Assembly (NCBI GenBank): GCA_905178155.1
Contig: CAJINV010000021.1
Span: 483,530-547,529, forward strand
DNA length: 64,000 bases
Direction: 5' to 3'
Source: Amoebophrya sp. A120
Lineage: Eukaryota > Sar > Dinophyceae > Syndiniales > Amoebophryaceae
The notes beneath the pieces are model-generated. The model did no database searches and was not told the origin of the DNA. It saw nothing but the letters and a program-made list of their open reading frames with translations. The stretch's first letter is position 1; each line of letters starts with the position of its first letter. The translations under genes were made by a program, and so were the position numbers. Below are positions 1 through 13,500 of this stretch, piece by piece.

Positions 1-1016
1 GGCTTCGAGGCTCTGCGGCTTCGAGGCTCCGAGGGTTCGCTGCTTCGGCACTTCGCTGCTTCGGGGCTTCGCTGCTTCGGGGCTTCGAGGCTTCGAGGCT
101 TCGCTGCTTGTTCGAGGCTTCGTTGCTTGTTCGAGGATTCGCCGCTTGTTCGAGGATTCGCTGCTTGTTCGAGGCCTCGCAGCTTGTTCGAGGCTTCGCT
201 GCTTGTTTGAGGCTTCGCTGCTTGTTCGAGGCTTCGTTGCTTGTTCGAGGCTTCGCTGCTTCGAGGCTTCGCTGCCTCGAGGTTTCGCTGCTTCGAGGCT
301 TCGCTGCTTCGAGGCTTCGCTGCTTCGAGGCTTCGCTGCTTCGAGGTTTCGCTGCTTCGAGGCTTCGCTGCTTCGAGGCTTCGCCGGCCGCTTCGAGGCT
401 ACGCCGCTTCGAGGCTTCGCCGCTTCGGGGCTTCGCCGCTTCGGGGCTTCGCTGCTTCGCTGCTTCGAGGGTTCGCTGCTTCGAGGGTTCGCTGCTTCGA
501 GGGTTCGCTGCTTCGAGGCTTTGCTGCTTCGGGGCTTCGGGGCATCGAGGCTTCGCCGCTTGTTCGAGGCTTCGCCGCTTGTTCGAGGATTCGCTGCTTG
601 TTCGAGGCTTCGCTGCTTGTTCGAGGCTTCGCTGCTTGTTCGAGGCTTCGCTGCTTCGAGGCTTCGCTGCTTCATCGAGGCTTCGCTGCTTCATCGAGGC
701 TTCCCTGTTTCGAGGCTTCGCTGCTTCGGGGCTTCGCTGCTTCGAGGCTTCGCTGCTTCCTTCGAGGCTTCGCTGCTTCGAGGCTTCGCTGCTTCGGGGC
801 TTCGCTGCTTCGGGGCTGCGCTGCTTCGGGGCTGCGCTGCATGCTTCGCGGCTTTGCTGCTTCGAGGCTTCGCCGCTTCGAAGCTTCGCTGCTTCGAGGT
901 TTCGCTGCTTCGAGGCTTCGCTGCTTCGAGGCTTCGCGGCTTCGCCGCTTCCTTCGGCGTTTCGAGGCCTCATCGTTTCGAGGCTTCGCCGCTTAGAAGC
1001 TTGGGCACTTTGTCTG
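1..1016. repeat. GC-rich satellite of alternating 8-mers
   Basis: The tract is built from alternating 8-base blocks GAGGCTTC and GCTGCTTC, giving a roughly 16-bp unit. Variants carry an extra TTG before TTC, giving roughly 19-bp units at about 105-250 and 555-650. Several forward frames stay open only because the unit has no stop codon, and the resulting peptides are monotonous RGFAAS/LRCFEAS strings. I see no coding signal. The array runs off the left edge of the window. Confidence 0.9.
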
Positions 1017-1256
1017 CATTTCGTTGTTGTTGTTTTTCGTTTCTATTCTTTGTTTTTGTTTTTTCTTTTCATTCTTTGTTTTCATTCTTTGTTTTCGTTT
1101 TTCGTTTCTATTCTTTGTTTTCGTTTTTCGTTTCCATCCTTTGTTTTCGTTTTTCGTTTCCATTCTTTGTTTCCATTCTTTGTTTTCGTTTTTCGTTTTC
1201 ATTCTTTGTTTTTGTTTTTCGTTTCTATTGTTTGTTTTTATTGCGGGATACTATTA
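1017..1256. repeat. T-rich pyrimidine microsatellite
   Basis: The tract consists of imperfect copies of a T-rich unit resembling ATTCTTTGTTTTCGTTTTTC, with strong strand asymmetry. It directly adjoins the satellite. About 100 bp of ordinary AT-rich sequence then separates it from the first ATG of gene 1 at 1359. Confidence 0.85.
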
Positions 1257-1358
1257 AATAATGGGTTTTCTGACTTATAACTAGTCATGGTAGAGATTTA
1301 TCAATCGAAATCATTATGGCGCGTTAATTAGTTGTGAAGCGAACATCAAAATAAAAAT

Positions 1359-4300
1359 ATGAGTAGCAAGGCCGGAGCAGCGCAGGGCCAGCAGCCGCGC
1401 AAGGGCGCGACGCCGCGGACCGCCGCCGGTGGGGCTACGTCATCATCCAATAAGTCTCCGAAGCTCCAGCAGATGGTGCAAGCTGCAGGTACGGCAAAAG
1501 CGACTGCTGGTGCTCCCACCAGTATCAGTAAGGAAGATGTTGCTTTTCTCATCTTCATGATGCCTGATGTGGCAATGACTCCGTTCTTGCTCTTGTTTGG
1601 TCTTGTTATTTTCAAGACCAACACGGTTGATTCTTGATTTCTCTAGTAAGTAGCACCAAATAATTTATCGCAGGCCGCGGCACATCACGTGCCGCAGTTG
1701 CTGGCGCCGCCAAGCAAGAAGACTCCGGCGCAGGAGGGACCAACAGGAATACCAGTCCGCAGAAATCTAGGCAACAAGGGCAAGGCCCGGAACAACAAGA
1801 CAATTCGTCGCGATCCCCAAACAAATCTTCCTTTACCACGGTGGTGAAACAGATGAACGCCGCGCGAGCCCTATCTCCCCGCCAGCGCCGCCCGGCCACT
1901 TCTCCCCTAACCTACAAGGAGCGGATCAAGCTGCATGTGGAGCGACGCAGGCAGCTGACATCAAATCCTGGGGAAGAATTGTTCCCGCCGGTGGGAGGAG
2001 GAGGTGGTGGTACTAGTACTTCAGGAGCTCCTGCGATGTCCTCCGGCGCAGCACACGAAGTGGACGCGTTTCAAGAGACGCCGGGCTTTGGCATGCAGCC
2101 CGGGTCGGCGGAAGGTACAAGAACCATGAAAATTTGCTACGTAGATGAGGTCCTGGGCTGTAGTTATAGTCAACAAGAAGGCCAGCACATAGCTCCTCAC
2201 TACACTTTTTGCATTTGCACTTTGACATGGCAAAAATGCGATAAAAAACACTCTCGGACACCATCACCACCACGACACCAGATTCTCCAACCCAGAGCCA
2301 ATCTGTGGCGACGCTGGACCCTTCCCCCGACGGTGCGCACCGGCAGCAGGTGTATCATCCATCCCGCAGCAACCACGGAATCCATCCAGACGACCCGATG
2401 CTACGAGATTACGCCGTGAGTGCTGTCGTCCCGGAGGAAAATGACCCGGGATTGCTTCTCCACGACATGGTTTCCCCGATCAAAAACGAGGGCAGGATGC
2501 TGATGGAGCCCTTCGCGCAGAATGTAGAGGAGGACTTTGCAGCCAACACAACGCATGGCATACAGCAGGAACAGCTCTCCATCGCACCGCCGGGAACCTC
2601 CGTTGCGCGGGCCATGAGCGGCACCAGCTACTACGATCAACAGCAGCGGTTTCGCGCGAACTCCGCGGATAGCGCCCTGCAGATGATGGCGGGAGGAGGA
2701 CAACAGCAACACCAGCAGAACCTCCACCTACAGGAGCCCTCATTCCCAGCTCCTCCTGTCGTGAAAAAGAACGTGCTTGTCGTGGAGCTTCCTTTGGACC
2801 CCGAGACCACTAAAGCCTTCCCCTCGCAACACTGGCCTTCGGAAACGGAACAGGAACTGGAACAAAGGCTCTGCTGGGCGTTCGGAATGCGGTTTGATTT
2901 TTCCACCACGTCTTCCTCTACGGGGGAGAAAAATAAGTTGAAGATGAGGTTTGAAAACGAGGAAATTTCATCCCTGTTGAACCAGGTCCTGCCGAAGTTA
3001 TCGCACCAGGAGAATCACCAGGACCACCGCAACATACTGCACGACATCGCGGACCAAGCTTTTTCGGATACGGAGCAACAGGAAAAGCAGCACCACCACG
3101 CGCTGTCCGAGCGGGTGCGGATCGAGTTCCTGGCCTACCGGAAGGCCCTGGATGAACAGGAGCGGTCGCTGCACATGCACCGCGCGCAACTGACCGAACA
3201 GGAACGGAAGCACCAGGCCGAGGTCGACGAATTGCAAACGGAAATCGCACGACTGCAAGCCGCGACCGAGACGCAGTGTGGCGAATTACAAGCGTCGTTG
3301 GACCGGGCCCAAGAGGAATTTGGGCTGGTCGAGAACGTCAGCGAAGAGCGAAAATTGCTGCTAGGGGAGGCGGAAACGAAGATTTTGCAGCTCGAAACTG
3401 CGAAGGGAGAGACGGATGTATATAAACACTTCTTTTTTCTCATGCTGGCCGCCATGCACTTGAACAATAATCTGTATCTTTTTGATGAGAATTCACTGCC
3501 AGACTGGCAGTGAGTGACAGTCGCTCCATACTAGTACCCAGCTATCATTCATCTATCCAGATCAACAAAGACTGAAGATCCCGCACGTATCTTAAAAATG
3601 TAAGTTGTACATACTTTCATCTCATTTTCAGGCCCAACTTCAAATCTTCGAGCAGAAAGCGGAACAGCTGCAGACCGAGAAGGACAAACTAACCCTGGAG
3701 CGGACGGAGCTGCAGCACAAGCTCGAGGAGGTCGTTGCCTCTAACGAAAAAGAAAGAGACCAGGCAGAGAAGAAACGGGAGAGTCTGTTCCAGCAGAACA
3801 CGCATCTGCAAGCGGAGTACGAAGTCTTGACGGCGAAACTGCTACAGGCGAAAGACGAAGCCAAAGTCGCACTGCAGGAGAAGGAGCAGCAACGCGAGGC
3901 GTTGACAACGGAAAAGGAACGGCAAGTGGATCAGCTGAAGCGGGAGAAGCACGTGAGGAACAGGACGAGATGAAATATAACAAATTCAAATGCATTTTTT
4001 CAAACCCTTTTTCCTCCCTGATAGGCTTCTTCACTAGTTCACTACCGTACTGGTGCAAGCGCAAAGCCAAGGAGTTGCGTGTTGTCACAGCTTCCTCCCG
4101 CTGGTTCACGGCGTGCATGGTCTATTTTTCTTGACCCCAAATAAATCCTAGGACCTCCTCGCCACTGAGCAGCGTCGGCTTCGGGAATCCGAGGCGCAAA
4201 TGCAGCGTTTCTACGAGGAACAGGAGCAGGAATGGGTGCTCCTGTTGCAGCAGCGGGCCGACGACGTGAAGCGCAAGGAGGCCGACTGTGCGCGAAAAAT

Positions 4301-6458
4301 CAAGGACGCGCACGAGAAGCGCCGCGAGGATGTGCTGCACGAGACAAACTCGCTGCAGGAACAGATTCGCAAGGAGAACAGCGAGCTGCGAACCAAGTGC
4401 GCGCGGATGGAAACCGCGAGTCGGAATGCGAAGCAGGAGGTGGAAAGCGTGAAGAAGCAGAACAACATGCTTTTACTCGACCGGCAGGACACGAGCGCGA
4501 AGTTGCAAAAGGCCCTGGAGACGAAGAGAAATCTGCAAGAGCAGGTGGAGGAATTGAAAACGGTTGTGCAGGAGCAAGCGGACGCTCTTGTTTCTAACCA
4601 GCCCCCTTTGATGGACAGTAGTGCGTCGAGTATGCTGATGAGTTCCTATTCCGCCCGCGGGGGAGGTGCAGGAGGACCCGCTACTTCCAGTTCCGCCGCG
4701 GGTGTACAACAGCGGTCTGTGCGGAGCGGGAGCGCCTCCGCGCGGGCCGCCTGGGGTGCCGGGCCCGGAGCTGCTACTGTGAACAACGCCACTCCGGGGC
4801 GGAGGAGACCACCGAACAATTTGTCCGCGAGTAGTACTAGCAACCGATACACCCCAAGACGCGAAAGAAATAACCCGGCGTCGTCGTCCACAGCACAAAG
4901 CATCCATCAAAAGCCGCCACCGCTGTTGAATAAGACTGCGACAAGGGCCGCATCGCCACCGCCCGCGAACTACGGGGGAAGTAACTTAAACAATAGCTCA
5001 TCGAAGGAAAGCATTATGACCGCTGACAATGCACATCAGGGGGAACATCAACACCAACAACCCTTAAGTTACAGAACTCAATCCTCGGTTCCCGACGAGC
5101 ATGATGAAATTGTGCATCCTGGCGTGGCAATGTCGAATCAGGGCGGATCTGTAGGACCACCAGCAGGAAAACCTCAAACACAAACGCAGGCGCTGATCAA
5201 AGCTCGGCCCGCGGGGCTAACAAGCTCGCTGTCGTCCCTTTCCGCAAGCAGCAGAAACCCGTCTCCAGCAGCTGCCATGTCGGGCGCCGCCTCTGGTGCT
5301 CATCCAGCGTTCCATCCGGGTGGTGGAGGTTCCGAAAACACAACACCGACACAGGCTGCCCAATCTGGAGGAGGTGCAACTACGGGAATAACTTTTGCCT
5401 CTTCAAAACAGCTCGCCCGGTCGGGGAGTGCAAGTAGCGCAGGTCTTTTCGGCGGTCCAGTTGCAACAAGCCCGGCGAGTTCATTCAAGCACCTCTCAAC
5501 CACGTTCAATCCAGGTCTACGCGCACCCTCTCCACGGGCTGGTGCGCAGCAGCAGCAGCTTGTTTCAGGACCGATGACAGCACATAGTTCCGGCGGAGGG
5601 CGCCCGCCGTTAATGAGTGCTAACATGCAGATGCAACAGCAGGCGTCGAACAGCAGCTCATGTGTGAGCCCAACAGCGGCGGCTCACCAGCATCAAGGCG
5701 GTGGAGGTCAACAACACATGCAAATGAGCAGCAGCCTCCGATCGCTTTCTGGCTCACGCAACATGCTGCAGACCGCACCCTTTCAAACTCGGCTTGGCGG
5801 AACGAATAATTTGAATTATCCGCTGAACAATTTGTCCAGCAGTAGAGTGGGGGGCGTCGGAGGTACAACAGCAACTGCAGCTGCAGCAAATCATCCAAGT
5901 GCAAATCAGTATCAGGGTCAGGTTCCTGGTGGTACAGGAACAATTGTTCAAAATTTCACACCGCGCGGAGGGAACATAGCTCAACATTTCCAACATAAGC
6001 AAAACCTCTCCGCCACCAGCAACACAAATGGGTCCTCGTTTCGCTCACCGATGGAAGGAATCATGTCGACCGGAAATAATAACCTTCTGACGGGGAGCCA
6101 GCCGCAACTCTTGAACTTGGACGTTTCGAACATCAATACACCAAATCTGGAGAATTCCTTCCACAGCGTCGGCACACCGGGGCTGCTTGGAACCGCTGGA
6201 AGCAACAGTTTGCAGATGACGCGGAATCTGTACGCCTCGGCGCAGCAGAGTCCGGTGAATGCAGCAACGGGAGCGGCAGTAGGTGGCCCACCACCTCTTG
6301 CGGAGAACAATGATCAGGAGGCGAAGCTCGCGGCGATGATGGCAGACCGAGCGCGGATGGAGGCTATGGTAGAACGGAAAAAGCAGGAGCTGGCAGAGAA
6401 AAAACGACTGGCGTTACTAGCACAGCAACAGGCCGGCGCAGCAGCGCAAGGGTCATAA
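1359..6458 (+). CDS. Large coiled-coil protein with Gln/Ser/Gly-rich tail
   Basis: I do not recognise a family. Five exons join in frame through GT-AG introns: 1359-1527, 1674-2114, 2282-3417, 3632-3952 and 4152-6458, predicting 1,457 residues. The first 200 residues are basic and low in complexity. Residues about 470-840 are a charged heptad-like coiled coil rich in Glu, Lys, Gln and Arg, spread over exons 3 to 5. Residues about 840-1400 are a disordered stretch rich in Gly, Ser, Gln and Asn. A short charged helix rich in Ala, Glu and Lys closes the protein near 1405-1450. The start is the first ATG after the T-rich tract. The architecture suggests a structural or scaffolding role, but that is inference only. 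Unlike most genes here it carries no introner. Exon joining is well supported because all four junctions keep phase. Confidence 0.8.
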
Positions 6459-9400
6459 GTAGTACCTCCAGAGTGCGCTCCTGCAGCTCCTCTGCAGATT
6501 CAGCTCCTGAGCAGCACTTACTTTTTTGGTCGTGTTTCATATGATTTACGCTTATTTTCCAGAAGACGAGAAAACTTAAATTCTACGACGAACAGTACCT
6601 GTATCCATGTCAAAATAAAAAACACAACTCAGTGTCAGTCAGATGAGAAAAAAAAGCTCTGGGCTCTACGAATCAATTTAAGACTTTTTCATAGCGAGAA
6701 ACATTGATATGCACTTGTACGATAAAACGATCACACAAAGGAAAGATGAACTTGAACTTGCAGTCATGTACTAAATCCAGCACATTGAAGACCATGACAC
6801 GACTTGGCAACACCGCTCCTGCGCAACCTCATGCTTGAGTGGCGTTGAGCTCGACGAGGACACCTTGATTCGTAACACAGCGAAATATGTAAATCTAAAT
6901 GTATCACTCGAGAAAATTTAGCACCACCAAAGTGGCAACATGTTGTTGACACGACGACTTCTGACATCTTCAAGTCCATGCACTTACGACTGACGATGTA
7001 AGTGACCAAGTTGCAGATGCAATGGCTAAAAATATTGGTTGACTCAGAAATTCAACTTGTTGGCTCCGCGAAGCGCAATGCCGAAGATCAAGATCCAATA
7101 TCTCATGCTCAAATAGATTTCGCTCTTCGGTAGTACTCACATAAAACTACTGGAAGATGTCTGTACATTCATGTGACAAGAAGAAAGCGTCGCTGACGTC
7201 GCAAAGAAGCAAAAGATAAAAGTCCCATCCTGGCTCCGTCTTTGAGACAAAAAATTGCGATCATATTTTCTTCTATATCTATTTTTGCCGGAGTATTATA
7301 GCTCTAGCGTTCGATGAGGATGCAAGACATGAAGCGTCATCAAGCGAAAGCGTGAGAAAGATCCACAAGCACAAAAATTGAAATTTTAGAAGGAAAGAAG
7401 ATCATGAAAAATTTTGAAAAGACCTGCGGGCTTCATTGATCACAAATGGAATAAAACCCTGGAAAGCACAAAAAGGGGTAGTAGAGCAGCAGCAATTTCA
7501 ACGTCTACTTCATCGGTCAAAAATAAATTGCATGATGAGTAGATCCCCATTTTTGAGAAGTAGCGCTACCGAAAGTAGATCGCGGTGAAAGGTAAATCAA
7601 TGAAAAAAATAATCGAAACAGTTCCTGTTCCATTGGTTTTGTAGAAATCTTCGTATTTACCCAAAAAATCGATGACATGAACATGGTATTTTGAGCAAAG
7701 TGCGCCTACTTTCTAGAAGATCTAGTCGAAACAAAGAAAGAACGATCGATCGTGTTGTAGGAGGTGGATCATCAGCGAGAATGTTTTTTTTTATCACATA
7801 AAATAAATACACACCATCATTGACCTTTGACCACTTCAATATCAACTTCAAAACAAAACCACAGCCGAGCAGTCAGAATCTGTACCCTAGAACAAGCGGC
7901 CGCACTACAAGGTCGCCAAAAAGACGATATAGGAAGAGGTAGACAAAAGACTCTCGCGTTACTTATCATCTTCGCCTCTGGATAGAGCTCGAGCAAGAAT
8001 CTTCGATTGTGTGGTCTCATTTTAGTAAGGATCAGGAAAGACATAGTACAACAAATACAACAAGTAGTTTTGTTCCATGTGTGAATAGTACAGAAGAAAT
8101 AACATCACCGAAAAAGTATCGATATTGAACTCTATTTGTTGAGCAGCTCACTCCTAGTTTTTTACACAAACGGCATACTCTACTACTTCGCCCAGTATTG
8201 CTTATCACATTTTTGGTCGGTTGTATCTTTTGCGAACAGAACGAAAATAATACGGAAGCAAGAGTCTCCTAAGTTTTTGGCTTCGTTGAATTTTGTCTCC
8301 ATTTTTTTCTAGTTCAAGAGAGTGCCGATCGTAAATTTGTGTTATAGAAGCTGCCACATATCGGTCTGTTTTCAGGGAGTGTAGCAGCTTATAGTAGTGT
8401 TTAAATTCAAGACTTTTTGAACCTGTAGTCACACTTTCTTCGACGCTACTATTCTAAAAATTGGTATACGTATATAATCATCGTTTTATTGGCTCATCGA
8501 ATTTACTCGCCGAAAGGTCGTGGATAAACAGCAAAATCGCTTAATCTGGCGGCCCAACAAGACGGACTCAAGTACCAGAAGATATTTCTGTAAAAAATCC
8601 ATCTTCCTTTTGGCTCTACAAGTATTTTCAGGCGAAAAATTGACAACTACACCTTTGACGACTGTTGAGAAGAGAAGACAGTATTTTTTACTTCGACTGA
8701 CATTGATTTTTCCCGTCGACAAACTACTCACGACATCGAGTACCTCCATATTGGCATACTAGTCCACAAAGACGAAAATCAACGCCCGCGCGCATATTAG
8801 TCCAAGCGAAAGTACCTGAAAGGAGTATAGAAATTTCTGCTGCTCATAGAACAACACTAGTTTACCTTTTAGCTTTTTTTATAGATTTCTTTACGTGCGC
8901 GGCGATACGTGTCCCGCTTTGTTGATCTTTTTCTACGCATAGAAGTTTTTTTTTCTTTTGACAGAGGTCGTCTACTTTTTTAAGTGTTCTACTTTTGATT
9001 ACACCGCAAAATCTCCATTTTTGACAAAGCTGACTGTCGGCTTTCTCCTGCGCGATCGCAGCTTCTGTCCTCCATACAGAATCTACTACCAAAAGCAGAA
9101 TACCTACCACCTTGTACAATCTTCGTTAGCCCAAGAATTTACCAAGCGGACGAGCAAAAGAAGTGTAAGTAGTTCTTCCATCTATCCTCCTGGAGTTCCT
9201 CTTTATTTCAACATCTCGCCCGTTTTTTTATCTTGCTTGAAATTGTTTAAGAATTAGAAAATTACACGATACATATTACGCCAGATTTTTAAGTAATACT
9301 GTCCGTGACAACTACTACTCGCTTAGAAGTCTTGTGTACAACTACGTGGTAAAAAAACTCATCTTGTTCACTTGCTGCACATCGGATTTGTTGTTTGGCC

Positions 9401-10245
9401 AAAAGAGTCGCAACAACATAGTCGACTGTGTTTCATCAAGAACTACAAACCGCAAGTTGATACAACTATTTCGAAGATTACACAAAAAGACAAAATACAC
9501 CATTGCTGCACAAAGCACTTTGATTTTTTTAAAACAGAAATTAGAAACCACCACCAAAATAACCTACAGAGGCTTAGTCTTCTTCAACAGCCACGGTTAG
9601 TAGATCAACCTCGAACGCGGAATACGCAAAAATCTAGAACTCAACACAGGTTGTATTGCTAACATTCGTGTGGGACGACAAGCCGACATCGTTCCGATGC
9701 GAAAGCCTTTGATGTGCAGGTGCAGCTAATCAACAAAAAAAACGAGTCAAGCGGACTTTATTTCTTTACGGAACCATTCTAGTTCTTTGCTCTTCATCTT
9801 ATTTTTCGCATTTATTGGTACCCAAAGCACACTACACTTGATACCTCGTTGTAAAAGTTTTACACTTAGAACTACCTCGAGTATTGATTATTTTTTCAAA
9901 ACTTTTTGCTGTGCAATTGGCTATACTTCGCTGACCTCCCTCCCATCAGTTGTGGATTGAGATTATCGAAGGTAAGCGCGATAGGATATTCGTACGGCTT
10001 CTAAATTACCATCTTCTTCAAAGCTGCACATGGCTGTAGCATAAACTTGAAAGGATAGAACACATAACATCGAGGAACTACTACACGAAAAATCTTGAAT
10101 TAAACACGTACACAAATACCATAACCAACGCGTGCATCTGCAGTATTTCGACATCCGCCTCACTCTGCACCTGCATCTCGAGATAAAAATTGACAAGAAG
10201 AAGAATATAAATCAAAACTACACGCCGGTTTATTGACAAAAATCA
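6459..10245. other. AT-rich intergenic region, no gene recognised
   Basis: This 3.8-kb stretch is AT-rich with frequent stops on both strands and only short unconvincing ORFs. I see no RNA gene and no long repeat. A 22-nt segment at 9950-9971 is framed by a good acceptor (CTCCCATCAG) and a good donor (GTAAGC). It could be a micro-exon of the downstream CCCH gene, but nothing else supports it. Confidence 0.6.
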
Positions 10246-10308
10246 TTGAAGCTAAAATCACAAATAGAAGAACCGCAATTGTACTTATCTCGACGTCTTC
10301 ACGGTCAG

Positions 10309-10423
10309 TGGCGGTGCAAGAACATCGGCTTCATCAATTTCGTGTTGGACGACTCCGACCTGCTCGAATCGACCATGACGGGCACACAAACAACCGAGTA
10401 TACCTTGCAGACGGGCTCCTGCG
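10309..10423 (+). other. Possible upstream exon of the CCCH gene
   Basis: After the acceptor-like TCAG at 10305-10308 there is an open, GC-richer 115-nt segment that reads like protein (WRCKNIGFINFVLDDSD at its start) and ends at a GT donor at 10424. It would join in frame to position 10680, after the acceptor CAG at 10677-10679, bypassing the ATG at 10559. If so, the CCCH gene starts further upstream and residues encoded by 10559-10679 are intronic. Only transcript evidence can decide. Confidence 0.35.
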
Positions 10424-10558
10424 GTACGATTTTTTTTTAGCTTTTCTTGGCTTTGCATAAATCGAAATTGCCATTGCGCACGACACACTACAATTCATCT
10501 CATTTTCGTCTTTATCTCAGAAGATAGCTTTGGGTGAGGCAGGGGTCGTTTCTTTATT

Positions 10559-13500
10559 ATGAGCGCAAGTTGCAGCAAAAATGATCATGAATGGCAAAAA
10601 AATCTTCGTAACCTAGTAAGCCATAGCTTCGCGGCCTTCGCGTCGCGGCCGCAAGGAACCATTTTCAAAAAAAAAACAGGCCAAGTCGAGGAGCTTCTGC
10701 CCATTGGCGAAGACGGGGATCTTCACGGTGAGACTCTCGATTTCCTGCCCGACCTGCCGAGCACGTTCAGCCGGCAGGCCTCAATCAAGTCAGTGGTGAA
10801 TGACGGAAGCGCCAGTCCCGACGGAGGCACCAGGACGCCGCTATCGCTTTCGAAAATCTTCGACTTTGACACCACGTCGGCCTTCGGCAGCAGCAGCGCG
10901 AGCGCGTCCCCGGCCGCTTCGGGTCAGACCACCAAGTCCGAAGGTGGCGGGGATGGTGCAAATTGCACTGTTGGAGAGTTATCTGGGTCCCCGGCCTCCA
11001 GCTTGGAGCGCATGTCTTCGCAGAACAGGTCCTTTACTGGATTTGGCAATAAAACCTCCGGAGGAAACACAACTCAGGTTGTTGTGACCGAGGAAGCGGT
11101 CGCCACGCCCGCGAAAGCCACCTGGATTCCGGCGAAGGCGAATGGCGGGGGTAATGGGTCAAATTTCCAGAACAATAATCAGGATTTCTACTTGTCCTCC
11201 GCGACGGAGGTGATGGGAGACGAGAATAATTACCCCGAGCAAGATCTTCGCAATGAACCGAATAAATCCACTGCTGAAGAGGCTCTTGCGTCGTCGGCCG
11301 TAGAGGACAGCGCCCAGCACAACTGGTCGTCGACCGCGAAAAATAGTAAGGGAAATTATACCTACAACCAGAACGGGACAACTACTGGCACAACTTCGAA
11401 GAAGAAGAGCAAGAAGATGAGGGAGCTGAATTCATCTTACCAAGAAAACACAACCACGTCCTCCTGGTACAAAAAAGACCCCACGACGACGACGTCGGGT
11501 GCTGCGGGAGGTAAGCAAACGGATAAGGAGCTGCACAAAAAAGGCAGCGCAAATTGGACTTCTAACGACAACTGGCGCGCACCGGCGGCGGGTGGGGGTG
11601 TTGATCAACACAAGGAGAATACTAACGGAAAAGACAGTTCTACCACCACTTCTAAGTCCACCTACCACGACAAGGATTACTACTACAGCAATTCCTCGTC
11701 TACGAAGAAAGGATCCGGTGCAGCAGCTGCTATCGCGAAAAGCGGCAGTGCGGACAACCTCTCTTGCTCAGCCACGGAGACCGAAGCGGGCACGTCGAAA
11801 AGCAGCCGGCGGCAACGGAAAAAGGACAGTAAAGGCGCGGCCGGGGTGATTAATAATACCGCGACCACTACAACTTCTAAGGGCGGCAAGGGCGAGATGA
11901 TGAACAGCAAAGGGGACAAAACTTCTAGCAACTCGGGGGTGGTTCACAACAACAGCCAGGGCGGGAAGTGGAGCTCTACGAAGGATAAGCATGGAAATAC
12001 CACATCAACGTCTGCTGCTGGTGGAAATGATACGGTCACAACTTCCGCGACGATTCCCTCTTCCGGAACGAGTTGTGCAGCTGTGGACCACACAGTGTAC
12101 CCTGCTGTAACAACTCCCTCCGGAGTTACAACTACCACAACTGCAGGAGCTGCGCCGTCCCCAATTTCATCGTCTTTGCTCCAGCAGCCGGGCTCCAGTT
12201 CGATGTCCTCGTCTGGGGAAGAAACCGGACCGCGGAAATTACTGGGCGCCTGGGGCAAGCGACTTCAGGAAAAGGAGGAGCAGCAACTCGCGGCCGCCGC
12301 GGCCGCGTCGAAGGAGGAAGTATCGTCTTGTCCTCCGCCCTCCGAGTTGTTTAAGAAAACAATGCCTGCGGAGGAAGTTGTAGGAGAGCAAGCTGCAGTC
12401 GCAGTGCCGATCGACCACAAAGATCTCCACACAACTGCTCCTTCGCCTTCTCCCCCACAGGAGGTCATCAACACAGACCACCAACAGCAGGAACAACAAC
12501 TACAACCTGGAGATGGTCCTCCTCGTCCCTCCACGAGCGGCCAGGCGGTCTGCCACGCATTTGACAAAATGATGCAAGGTGTGAACAAGGATGCCGAGGA
12601 GGACTCTCGCCCGCGCCGGCACACGGAGGGCGGCCACAAGCCGTCGAATTGGTGGCTCAGTGGAGGCGCTTGCTCGACCGCCGAACAGAGCCCGGCCAAC
12701 TGCAGCGACACGGGAGGCTTACTCACGACCACGCGCGGTGGTCACCAGGCCGCGCAGTCGTCCAGCAGGATGAGTGTGGCTCCTTTGTCGAGCTCGGCAG
12801 CAGATGTTGACCCGAATTATCTCAGCCCCCAGGAGCGCACTATGTTGCGCGCCTCGGCACTGACGCCAACGTCCAACGGAGGGAGCACCCCGGGGTGTCC
12901 TCTGGGCCCCACACAGTCGCTGCCGAACATGGTGTCGTCGCGAGGCGGCTCTGACCTGACGTCGACCCCGCCGGGTGGAAATAAGATGAACCAGCAAAGC
13001 TCCTGCCTTGGAACATCAAATGCGACTGGGACGATTGACCAGCAGCAGGCTTCCTTTTTCAACCCGAGCAAGCAGCCACCACAGATGCCACCGGTTATGC
13101 TGAGCGGATCAACTAGTACGTGCGGCACCACAGGTAGCTCTTCCGTGCCTATCCTGTGCAAAAGTATCGTACTCGTAGTAATTGCGCTTATGCATGACAA
13201 ATTTCTTTCTCAAGGTGAATCAGCATTACAAATTCAATCTGTAATGCTGGGCTAATTTGTAATGCAATTTATACTAGTACGATACTTTTGCAGTTCATAG
13301 TGCCACACCCGGGACAACTGCAGCGCCGTGACATGATGAACGACGCGACGCCGTTCTCCTATCAAAGAAAAAAAGTTCGTCACGATCACTAATGCGCATT
13401 CTTGCAATACAAAGTTGTTTGTCATGCGTAAAAATGCATCACAGCCAAACTTCATTAGGGATTTCCCTAGTGTTTCTGCAATACAGGGAAAGTTTGTGAT

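Noticed and set aside
108-1280. Three overlapping forward ORFs of 250-390 codons
   Set aside because: They arise because the satellite unit lacks stops. The peptides are pure repeat with no domain character and no codon bias.
10233-10460. 75-codon ORF at the candidate upstream exon
   Set aside because: The frame conflicts with the better WRCKNIGF frame, which keeps phase into the CCCH gene.
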